Shown here one piece after another: positions 57,386-64,000 of a stretch of DNA of 64,000 nucleotides. The DNA is from Balneolales bacterium ANBcel1 (GTDB lineage: Bacteria; Bacteroidota; Rhodothermia; Balneolales; Natronogracilivirgulaceae). Below the pieces are notes generated by a model. That model did not search any database. It saw only the letters and a list, made by a program, of their open reading frames with translations, and was not told the DNA's origin. Both the position numbers and the translations under genes were made by a program. The DNA lies in the NCBI GenBank assembly GCA_029688905.1, contig JARULB010000005.1, forward strand, positions 186,001-250,000, in the 5' to 3' direction. Numbering within the stretch: the first letter of the stretch is position 1; each line of letters begins with the position of its first letter.

Positions 57386-58173
57386 GCACAGACAATGAAC
57401 AATGGCTGCAGCGCTATCTTGACGGTGAACTTTCCGAAGAAGAGGAACGCATTGCCCTTCACCTGATAGCCGATGACCCGGAAATGCGATCCATGCTCAA
57501 ATTTGATCTGCAGCTGAGGCAGGGGTTGTCCGGCGAAGCAGACGCCCCCTCGCACCCGGACACTTTCGAACCGGAAGCGGGCAGCATACCACCGGTCCCA
57601 GAGCAGTTTTTTGAAGGGGTTATGGACTCTATTTCCAAGTTGGAGTCCGGCAAAAAGCCGTCCCGCCGGGTCCAGCCGACAGAAGCCGGGGCGAAAACCG
57701 GAACAGCACAGAAAATCGGGGCACACCGGAAAAACGCCCTGCTGAACTGGCTGTTTCACCCGCGTACCATCGAGTGGCGGCCGGCATGGTCAGCCGGAAT
57801 CGCCGCCCTGCTGCTGGTCGCCATTACGGCGCCCTTTTTCCTGTTGACGACCACGGATACCCCGTCAACACAGGAAAACCCCACCCTCCAAATCGTGGAG
57901 CAGACCACCGACCGGGTTATGATTCGTTTCGTTTATCTGGATAACGAAGCCGAATCGATTGAGGTGGCCGGTGATTTCAGCGACTGGGAACCGATACCCT
58001 TAAGCCGGCAGGTGGTCAACGGTGATCATGTCTGGACCGGTATCGTGCCATTGACCAGAGGCGAACACCGATACATGTTTATCAAGGACGGCGAACTTTG
58101 GACCACCGACCCGCTGGCGCATCGACATGTTGAAGACGGCTTTGGAAACCGAAACGCCATCATTCATCTGTAA
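57382..58173 (+). CDS. Single-pass anti-sigma-like protein with C-terminal CBM48/AMPK-type glycan-binding domain
   Basis: 263 residues. The N-terminal about 50 residues (NEQWLQRYLDGELSEEEERIALHLIADDPEMRSML) look like the helical anti-sigma domain, but the zinc-binding HxxxCxxC of zf-HC2 is absent. A transmembrane helix lies at about 134-155 (AGIAALLLVAITAPFFLL). The periplasmic end (about 175-263) is a CBM48/AMPK1-CBM E-set domain: VEVAGDFSDWEPIPL, RYMFIKDGELWTTDP and the terminal DGFGN-N pattern. This places a glycan- or ligand-binding sensor outside the membrane with the sigma-binding part inside. The sensor role is inference. Confidence 0.82.
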   Translation: MSTDNEQWLQRYLDGELSEEEERIALHLIADDPEMRSMLKFDLQLRQGLSGEADAPSHPDTFEPEAGSIPPVPEQFFEGVMDSISKLESGKKPSRRVQPTEAGAKTGTAQKIGAHRKNALLNWLFHPRTIEWRPAWSAGIAALLLVAITAPFFLLTTTDTPSTQENPTLQIVEQTTDRVMIRFVYLDNEAESIEVAGDFSDWEPIPLSRQVVNGDHVWTGIVPLTRGEHRYMFIKDGELWTTDPLAHRHVEDGFGNRNAIIHL

Positions 58174-59561
58174 TGAAGCACTTGCTAACAGGAATAGCCC
58201 TCATGAGCGGACTGATACTCATATCGTCACTGTCTGCGGCTCAGCGGTTGGAAACCGGTCTGACCCTGTCTGCGCATGGAGGCTATTCCACCAACCTTTA
58301 TCTGGTACCGCAGATGGCTGACTGGAGCCGCACCGAACCCATGGGTTTCACCTCCCTGAGACCTGCAGGATACCTGCTGCTTACAAGCGCCGGGCGCAGC
58401 CTATCCATCAACGCGGCAGGTCAGCTCATTCACCTGACAGGGGATCACCCCGACCGTGCTTCCGTACTGCTGTCCACCAGATTTCGCCAGCGCGTTTCCT
58501 CAGGGTTTTCACTCGCCGGTTCCGGCGGCCTGCATGTCTACTCGGCATCACAGCAGTATTACTCCCAAACCCGTAACATGCAGTGGCTCCAGGCAGAAGC
58601 AGAGTGGTTCTTCAATCCATTTACAAAGATGGAGGTGACCGGCGGATCCGCCCGGCGCAGTTTCATGGTACCCGGCCTCGACACGGACCAGTCCAGCCGA
58701 TACGATTTTTACGGCATCGGTCTTGAATACTGGCCGGGATTCCGGTGGCGCCTGCGAACAGACTTCCGCAGCAGCCCGGCCCATATCACCAACCCGGGGG
58801 ATGGGTTCTCCACCTCTTTCTCCGTATCAAGATTCACGGGAAATGGAGCCATGTTCCTGCTTCAAACCGGGCTTGAGCAATACTCAACGGAATTTCAGGA
58901 TGCGGCCGGGAGCGGTACTGCGTCACCCAATACCAACTTTCAATCCGGGCTCTCCGGTTCTGAGCCCATTTACCCCACCCATGCAGCTACCTCAACCGAC
59001 ACCCCGGTTATTCAGGGGCACTCCTTTTTCGATTTTTCCGGCAACGACCCGACTGCCGAAGAAACCATTACATTATCAGATCGCATTCACCGCACAACAT
59101 TACAGGTTACCTGGCCCCTCGGCAACCAGATAATCATGATCGGTACTGTTTCAGGATTGTTCTGGTTTACCAGTGAGGATCACCGGGCCAAAGCCGACTA
59201 TCACGCATCCGCCGGTGTTCGGGTACCGTTTTCCATTCGGCGACCGGCCCGCGGTACGCTTCGCACATTGACCTGGGAAACGTCAAACAGGGACGAGACC
59301 GTTTTAACAGTACGCTACCGGGGGGAGCAGGTCCTGTACCTTACAGGTAGTTTCAACGACTGGGAGGATCCCGGCATTCCTCTTCGCAGGACGGGCCGGA
59401 ATCGATACAGCACCCGGCTGGACCTTCCACCGGGGGCCTATGAGTATAAAATTGGCAGGCGCACCAGTGACCGGCTGGAATGGGTGGAACTGCCGGAACA
59501 AACTCCAACCGTTCAGGACGGCTTTGGAGGTACCAATGGAATGATTTTCATCGATTACTGA
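58173..59561 (+). CDS. Outer-membrane protein with C-terminal CBM48/AMPK-type domain
   Basis: 462 residues with a signal peptide (GIALMSGLILISSLSAA-Q). Residues about 25-360 are strand-rich with barrel-like alternation (RLETGLTLSAHGGYSTNLYLV, WRLRTDFRSSPAHI, MFLLQTGLEQYST). The last about 85 residues are an E-set domain paralogous to the one in the previous gene (VLYLTGSFNDWEDPGIPL, PGAYEYKIGR, VQDGFGGTNGMIFID). Its start codon overlaps the previous stop by 1 nt (TAATG). It may be the outer partner or a cargo of the same sensing system. It is not a recognised enzyme. Confidence 0.75.
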   Translation: MKHLLTGIALMSGLILISSLSAAQRLETGLTLSAHGGYSTNLYLVPQMADWSRTEPMGFTSLRPAGYLLLTSAGRSLSINAAGQLIHLTGDHPDRASVLLSTRFRQRVSSGFSLAGSGGLHVYSASQQYYSQTRNMQWLQAEAEWFFNPFTKMEVTGGSARRSFMVPGLDTDQSSRYDFYGIGLEYWPGFRWRLRTDFRSSPAHITNPGDGFSTSFSVSRFTGNGAMFLLQTGLEQYSTEFQDAAGSGTASPNTNFQSGLSGSEPIYPTHAATSTDTPVIQGHSFFDFSGNDPTAEETITLSDRIHRTTLQVTWPLGNQIIMIGTVSGLFWFTSEDHRAKADYHASAGVRVPFSIRRPARGTLRTLTWETSNRDETVLTVRYRGEQVLYLTGSFNDWEDPGIPLRRTGRNRYSTRLDLPPGAYEYKIGRRTSDRLEWVELPEQTPTVQDGFGGTNGMIFIDY

Positions 59562-59574
59562 GCATGAGGAACAT

Positions 59575-60561
59575 ATGACAAAGGTTATGAATAAAAACTA
59601 CAATGCCTTCGGACATTTACCGGCGCTCCGGCCTTTTGTGGTGTCGCTGTTTTGCAGTTTTCTGATTGCGATATCAGCCGGGGTACAGGCGCAGCCTGAC
59701 CATGCCTATCAGCAAATTCTTGATCGCGGGGTCGAAGCCGGCATCGAAGCCGGACAGTTGGATATTCTTCTTGAGCGGGCTCAGAATCGTGGTTTGGATC
59801 CATCGGACCTGGCCCGGCTAACCGAACCTCCAATCCAGCTGGCTGAACGGAACCTGCCCTATCAGGCGGTCATACAGAAATCCATGGAAGGTTTGGCAAA
59901 ACGGGTTCCCACCCACTCCATTCAGCAGGTACTTGAGGATATGTCCCGCGGTATGATACGTTCCGCGGACCTGGTTGATCCCTGGCTGGAACGAAGTGAA
60001 GTGCATGCCCTGGTGGAAAGAGGGCGGGGCAACCGGGAGATGAGCAATGCCATGGATGATTTTCGCCGGCAGCTTATAGAGAACACCTCCTATGCTCTTC
60101 AGCATGAGCAAAACGGAGAGTATCTGCGCGAGTTTCTTGATGAGATGATTGCAGCAAGAACGACCGAACGAAGCGGGATGGGTTCCATCGCGTCGGCTAT
60201 TCGCACACTTCCGGACCTGCCCGCCCCGCAGGATCAACCGGAAACAAGAAGCCGACTGTTGATACGTGCGCTGAATGCAGGTTTCAGTCCGGGCCAGATA
60301 CAGCAACTGCCGGACGCGTTTCACTCCGCGCAATTCAGAAGCCAGTTGCCCGTCGAAAACATTGCAAGAGGCATGGAACAGCAAATGCAACGGGGCATAC
60401 CGGCCGACCATATACTTGATAATATCTTCAAGGGCAATGTCGGCGGGGGGCCTCCCGGATTCACCCCGCCCGGACTTGAAGGCAGAGGTGAAGGTGGCCG
60501 CGGCCGGGGAAGGCGTCCTGATGTCCCTCCGGGAAACGGAGGCCCACCTGATGATATGTAG
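59575..60561 (+). CDS. Secreted helical protein with Gly/Arg/Pro-rich tail, unknown function
   Basis: Not recognised. 328 residues from ATG 59575 (GAGGAACAT in front). The signal peptide (FVVSLFCSFLIAISAGVQA-Q) is followed by about 250 residues of amphipathic helices with repeated patterns (ILDRGVEAGIEAGQLDILLERAQNRGLDPSDL, LLIRALNAGFSPGQIQQL), reminiscent of tandem helical repeats. The last about 45 residues are Gly/Arg/Pro-rich (EGRGEGGRGRGRRP) and likely disordered. It starts 13 bp after the CBM48 protein, so it is the fourth gene of the sigma operon. Confidence 0.7.
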   Translation: MTKVMNKNYNAFGHLPALRPFVVSLFCSFLIAISAGVQAQPDHAYQQILDRGVEAGIEAGQLDILLERAQNRGLDPSDLARLTEPPIQLAERNLPYQAVIQKSMEGLAKRVPTHSIQQVLEDMSRGMIRSADLVDPWLERSEVHALVERGRGNREMSNAMDDFRRQLIENTSYALQHEQNGEYLREFLDEMIAARTTERSGMGSIASAIRTLPDLPAPQDQPETRSRLLIRALNAGFSPGQIQQLPDAFHSAQFRSQLPVENIARGMEQQMQRGIPADHILDNIFKGNVGGGPPGFTPPGLEGRGEGGRGRGRRPDVPPGNGGPPDDM

Positions 60562-60573
60562 TCAATAAAAAAA

Positions 60574-60602
60574 TGTAACCTTTTCGAACTTTGGCCGTCT
60601 TA
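60574..60602 (+). promoter_or_regulatory. Second predicted ECF-sigma promoter, before the DUF4382 gene
   Basis: TGTAAC (60574-60579), a 16-nt spacer and CGTCTTA (60596-60602). This is the same -35 and -10 with the same spacing as the promoter before the sigma gene at 56724. It begins 12 bp after the stop of the preceding gene and ends about 48 nt before the DUF4382 ATG. Confidence 0.72.
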
Positions 60603-60649
60603 CGTCCGACTTCAAAAAATCGTTATCATTAATTAAATCAGGCGACACT

Positions 60650-61480
60650 ATGAAAACCCCGATTACGCCCACTCGCACTTTTTCTGTCTTTTCCATGTAC
60701 GCTGCATTTTCACTCGTTTTGATATTTGCGGTAGCCTCATGTGACGATTCTTCAACAGGAACATCGGCCGGAAAAGGAACACTGGAAGTGCTGATGCACG
60801 ACAACCCCGGCAACTACCAGGAACTGTGGATTGATGTCCAGAGAGTGGAAGTAAACAATCAGATGGATGAAGGAACCGGTTGGATTGTCATCAGTGAGCC
60901 ACAGGAACAGTTCAATCTACTGGAACTGGTGAACGGAGCCCAGGTGCTCCTGGGTGAAGCCGAACTTGATGAAGGCACCTACCGGCAAATACGCCTGATA
61001 CTTGGCGATAACAACACGCTAGTTGTCGATGACGAAACCTATCCACTGAAGACACCGTCACAGCAACAGACCGGCCTGAAACTCTACGTCGACGCGGAAA
61101 TCCGGGAAGGCATGACCTACTCTCTGCACCTTGATTTTGATGTAGCCCGCTCTGTAGTCAAGCGTGGACGCGGTCAACACGAAAACCCCTATCTGTTGAA
61201 GCCTGTCATCCGGGCATACAGCCAGAGCGAAACCGGCATCATCAGCGGTACCGTCACACCGGCCGAATCGGACCCCTGGGTTTACGCCATTGCCGGGGAA
61301 GACACCGTGTCAATCACAAGGAGTGAAGAAAACACCGGTGAGTTCCGGCTTCTAGGCCTTCTGGCTGGCACCTACACCGTAACCATTGAGCCCGTTGCCC
61401 AGGATTTTGAAGCAACTGAAATCTCTGATGTTGAAGTCACCGCTGGTGAAGTCAAGGAGCTTGGCACCATTGAATTGTAA
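60650..61480 (+). CDS. DUF4382 lipoprotein with C-terminal carboxypeptidase-regulatory-like domain
   Basis: 276 residues. The signal peptide ends in a lipobox-like FAVASC (Cys29), so it is probably anchored to a membrane. Residues about 42-185 are a DUF4382 domain (GTLEVLMHDNPGNYQELWIDVQRVEV, EGTYRQIRLILGDNNTL, LHLDFDVARSVV). Residues about 195-276 form a CarboxypepD_reg-like beta-sandwich (GIISGTVTPAESDPWVYAIAGED, LLAGTYTVTIEP). No enzymatic motif is visible. Its own ECF-type promoter makes it a likely member of the sigma regulon. Confidence 0.88.
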   Translation: MKTPITPTRTFSVFSMYAAFSLVLIFAVASCDDSSTGTSAGKGTLEVLMHDNPGNYQELWIDVQRVEVNNQMDEGTGWIVISEPQEQFNLLELVNGAQVLLGEAELDEGTYRQIRLILGDNNTLVVDDETYPLKTPSQQQTGLKLYVDAEIREGMTYSLHLDFDVARSVVKRGRGQHENPYLLKPVIRAYSQSETGIISGTVTPAESDPWVYAIAGEDTVSITRSEENTGEFRLLGLLAGTYTVTIEPVAQDFEATEISDVEVTAGEVKELGTIEL

Positions 61481-61504
61481 GAACCGTTCTTAACATTCCC
61501 CTGA

Positions 61505-61924
61505 TCAGTTCCCGACCACCTGAACCACGACGTGCCGATCGCGTGGACGGTTGTCGTGGTCGAGAAGAATAATTTGCTGCCAGGTGCCGAGAATGCACCG
61601 CCCATCACGAACCGGCACTGTGATCCCCGGTCCCATAAACGTTGACCGGATATGGGAGAATCCGTTGTCATCGCCCCAAGTCTGTGAGTGGTGGGAATGC
61701 ATTTTTTCCGATGCGAAATCCTCCAGTTTCTCCTTGATATCCCTCACCAGCGCCGGCTCGAACTCCATCGTGGAAATGGAAGCCGTCGACCCGACTGCGA
61801 ATATGTGGCAAAACCCTTCATCGATACCCGACTCCTGCAGAATGACAGCGACTTTTTGTGTCAAGTCATGAATATCGGAAAAACCCTTTGTGTTAAAGTG
61901 AATATCATGTGTTTGAATTTTCAT
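61505..61924 (-). CDS. yjbQ: YjbQ/UPF0047-family protein
   Basis: 139-residue protein of the YjbQ family, members of which show thiamin-phosphate-synthase-like side activity. The conserved FAVGSTASISTMEFEP-like stretch, HSHHSQTWGDDNGFSHIRSTFMGP and VRDGRCILGTWQQIILLDHDNRPRDRHVVVQV are complete, including the His and Asp cluster. It is convergent with the DUF4382 gene (about 24 bp between stops). Confidence 0.93.
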   Translation of the reverse strand: MKIQTHDIHFNTKGFSDIHDLTQKVAVILQESGIDEGFCHIFAVGSTASISTMEFEPALVRDIKEKLEDFASEKMHSHHSQTWGDDNGFSHIRSTFMGPGITVPVRDGRCILGTWQQIILLDHDNRPRDRHVVVQVVGN

Positions 61925-62022
61925 GGGATCTTGGGTTATCAGGTTTTTATAGTAATTCCCTTCGGGGGGATGGGGCTACGTGCCGGGCATGCCGTTCACC
62001 ATCGGCAGTACGACAACAGTCA

Positions 62023-62541
62023 TCAGCTGTCGGAGCGAAACCAGGTGCGAACGCGACTCACCAGCCTTGCAATTCCGGGCATCAGCCTGCGCGATCCGCT
62101 TTTCGGTGTTTTTTCCTTCAGCGCCGGACCGTGTTTCTCCAGCAGCTTCATCACCTCCCACCGGCCGAACATGGCGGCAAAATGCACCGGTTTCATGCCG
62201 GCTCCGTTATCGGCGTGCAAATCGGCCCCGGCGCGGATCAGAAGTTCGGCTACATCCGTATATCCCTTGAACGCCACGCCACCCAGCGGCGTCTGGCCGC
62301 GGTCGTTGCGCCGATCCACATCCGCACCGTTACGTATCAGCATGGCGACCGTCTCTTCCTCCCCGTTATAGGCTGCGAGCATCAGCAGCGTATTGCCTTT
62401 TTCATCGGCCAGGTTGACAGGCAGACCGGCTTCGATCATTTTCTCAAGTTGCTCCGGCTCCCCGCCTCTGGCGAAATCAAGCGCCATCCGCTGAAGTTCG
62501 GCATACCGTTTCTCCTCATCTGAAGTAATGGTCATGTTCAT
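62023..62541 (-). CDS. Ankyrin-repeat protein
   Basis: 172 residues from ATG 62541 with three to four ankyrin repeats (GNTLLMLAAYNGEEETVAMLIRNGADVDRRN, GQTPLGGVAFKGYTDVAELLIRAGADLHADN, GMKPVHFAAMFGRWEVMKLLEKHG). The C-terminus is basic. No signal peptide is present, so it is probably cytoplasmic. It lies downstream of, and in the same direction as, the catalase gene, as ankB does behind katB in Pseudomonas aeruginosa. Unlike there, a terminator lies between the two genes (62730-62772). Confidence 0.88.
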   Translation of the reverse strand: MNMTITSDEEKRYAELQRMALDFARGGEPEQLEKMIEAGLPVNLADEKGNTLLMLAAYNGEEETVAMLIRNGADVDRRNDRGQTPLGGVAFKGYTDVAELLIRAGADLHADNGAGMKPVHFAAMFGRWEVMKLLEKHGPALKEKTPKSGSRRLMPGIARLVSRVRTWFRSDS

Positions 62542-62913
62542 GGGTAACCGCTCAGGGTTAAACTGTATGGACTGCAATAGCTCAGGGAGTCCCGGATCAG
62601 CGCTGCAGGTCCGGGTAGTATCAAAACTGCGCGCATTGCAGCAAACCGTCGGGCAGGCTGACTCACAGACAGGCGCGCCGGCAAGACAGGGTTTCAGGAT
62701 TATGTACAACCGGCCAGTGGGCCGGGTATAAAAAAGGGAACCGGTTCAGCATCTGCACGCGAACCGGCTCCCTGTAAAGGTTATTTCTGGCAACCGATGC
62801 CATTGATCTCCTCAGGCCGGCCTCGTTACGCCGGGATTACGGCATCGGGTGATCACGAAGCCGCCGGTTAACCGGATTCGTGCTTCAGGTCTTTGGAAAA
62901 TCAGGTACGGTTG
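62542..62913. other. Gene-free stretch between catalase and ankyrin genes, 372 bp
   Basis: Contains the strong minus-strand terminator at 62730-62772. Beyond it I see no ORF or RNA with support. The ankyrin gene's own promoter, if any, must lie in 62542-62729. Confidence 0.6.
62730..62772 (-). terminator. Rho-independent terminator of the catalase gene
   Basis: On the minus strand: a 12-bp stem (GGGAGCCGGTTC pairing with GAACCGGTTCCC, one G-U pair) with a 13-nt loop, followed by six T. It lies about 140 nt beyond the catalase stop and upstream of the ankyrin gene. Confidence 0.88.
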
Positions 62914-64000
62914 TCAGTCCGCCGACGGTGCTTTGTTCTCAACGCCAAGCGCCTTGGCAACACCTTCGGCATATTCCGGATCCGCTTTATGGAAATGCAC
63001 CAGCTGCCGCTGGACGATCTCTTCGGAAACTCCGCCCATCGCGTCGGCGATATTACTGAACAGGCGCTGCTTCTGTGCATCGTCAAACAGACGGAACAGA
63101 TTTCCGGCCTGGGTATAATCGTCGTTGCCCTCCCGGTGATTGTACCGGTCGGCATCGCCGGAAATACGCAGAGGCGGCTCCTTGAACGACGGGTCCTCTG
63201 CCGGGCCGTTAAAGCTGTTGGGCTCGTAATAGGCATCCGGATTTCCGGTATCGTTGGCAAAGAATCGCATCGTGCCATCCTTGTGGTAATGGTTCACTTC
63301 GGATTTCGGACGGTTTACCGGCAGGGCTTCGTAATGGGTCCCGAGACGATATCTGTGCGCATCGGCATAGGAGAAGATACGTGCCTGCAGCATTTTGTCC
63401 GGCGAAAATCCGATTCCCGGAACCACATTGGACGGCGAATACGCCGCGTTCTCAATGTCGGTGAAATAGTTGTCGGCATTGCGGTTCAGCTCCATCACAC
63501 CCACATCGATCAGCGGATAATCGCCATGCGGCCACACTTTGGTCAGGTCGAACGGGTTATACGGTGTTTTTTCCGCGTCGGCCTCCGGCATGATCTGTAC
63601 CTTGACGTCCCACTTCGGGAACTCACCGTTTTCAATAGCACCAAAAAGGGCCTCCTGATAGGACTCCCGGCTTTCTCCTATAACTTTTTTGGACTCTTCG
63701 TTGGTGTAATGTTTATGTCCCTGGCGGGTCTTGAAGTGAAACTTCACCCAAAACCGCTCTCCCTTGTCGTTCCAGAAACTGAACGTGTGGGATCCGTAAC
63801 CGTTCATAAACATCGGCGCCTGGGGAATTCCGCGGTCCGACATCAGGATGGTTACCTGGTGCAGGCTTTCCGGGCTAAGTGACCAGAAATCCCACATGGC
63901 CTCGGGTGAGCGCAGGTTGGTTCTCGGATGGCGTTTCTGGGTTCGGATGAAATCGGGAAACTTGAGCGCGTCGCGCACAAAGAAGACCGGCGTATTGTTG
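62914..64000 (-). CDS. Haem catalase (5' end outside window)
   Basis: Monofunctional catalase that disproportionates hydrogen peroxide. The visible 361 residues include the distal-side asparagine region ([20 protein letters not shown]), the haem-binding [23 protein letters not shown] with the proximal tyrosine, and a C-terminal helix bundle ending in APSAD. The N-terminal part with the catalytic histidine lies beyond the right edge. The total length, judged by the ending, fits a small-subunit enzyme without the extra flavodoxin-like domain. Downstream come a terminator and an ankyrin gene. Confidence 0.95.
   Translation of the reverse strand, partial: NNTPVFFVRDALKFPDFIRTQKRHPRTNLRSPEAMWDFWSLSPESLHQVTILMSDRGIPQAPMFMNGYGSHTFSFWNDKGERFWVKFHFKTRQGHKHYTNEESKKVIGESRESYQEALFGAIENGEFPKWDVKVQIMPEADAEKTPYNPFDLTKVWPHGDYPLIDVGVMELNRNADNYFTDIENAAYSPSNVVPGIGFSPDKMLQARIFSYADAHRYRLGTHYEALPVNRPKSEVNHYHKDGTMRFFANDTGNPDAYYEPNSFNGPAEDPSFKEPPLRISGDADRYNHREGNDDYTQAGNLFRLFDDAQKQRLFSNIADAMGGVSEEIVQRQLVHFHKADPEYAEGVAKALGVENKAPSAD

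Noticed and set aside
1-64000. Mobile elements, prophage, CRISPR arrays, rRNA and tRNA genes
   Set aside because: Reading both strands I found no transposase or integrase motifs, no regularly spaced repeats, and no tRNA T-loop or acceptor patterns. A tRNAscan or Infernal run would be decisive.

Overview
The window is a contiguous piece of a moderately GC-rich (a little above 50 % by eye), gene-dense Gram-negative chromosome. Two proteins carry type IX secretion (Por) C-terminal sorting domains, there are several outer-membrane beta-barrels, a two-component kinase with a Reg_prop propeller, a SecA of about 1,120 residues and many genes without a clear Shine-Dalgarno. Together these suggest the Bacteroidota/Balneolota/Rhodothermota group, most like Balneolota; this placement is an inference. 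I see no transposases, integrases, CRISPR arrays, rRNA or tRNA genes.

Layout. 1-7.5 kb: a DEAD-box helicase (cut by the left edge), a CPBP protease, an SRAP (HMCES-type) protein, secG with a good terminator, then an MscS channel, an rRNA m5C methyltransferase and rimO. 7.5-14.8 kb: a large propeller histidine kinase, an MFS carrier, a small beta-barrel and a flavin oxidoreductase lacking part of the redox disulfide. 15-28 kb: an SDR/DUF2867 protein, mnmE, a spermidine synthase, a sodium:solute symporter, a UPF0182 membrane protein, a small methyltransferase and a secreted LRR/beta-propeller protein.

28-42 kb looks like a gas-sensing (O2/NO) island. An Rrf2 regulator with three cysteines, a DUF2249 protein, a MIP18/SufT-like protein and an NnrS-like membrane protein lie on the minus strand. 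Divergent from them are a GAF + FixL-type haem-PAS histidine kinase, a NarL-type response regulator, a porin, two YceI proteins, an Acg-type nitroreductase and an RND efflux pair. A 30-bp inverted repeat sits between the two arms. The plan resembles the mycobacterial Dos system built from other parts.

42-54 kb: a secreted TIM-barrel protein, then secA divergent from rpmH-rnpA-yidD-yidC (ribosome and membrane-protein biogenesis), a cell-wall amidase and an AI-2E-family transporter. 54.6-61.5 kb: an M1 peptidase divergent from an ECF-sigma operon: sigma factor, single-pass anti-sigma-like protein ending in a CBM48/AMPK-type glycan-binding domain, an outer-membrane protein ending in the same kind of domain, and a helical secreted protein. 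A DUF4382 lipoprotein gene follows with its own promoter. The promoter upstream of sigma and the one upstream of DUF4382 share TGTAAC-N16-CGTC(A/T)TA, so the sigma factor probably controls itself and the DUF4382 gene. This is the best candidate here for an undescribed system. 61.5-64 kb: YjbQ, an ankyrin protein and a catalase cut by the right edge.
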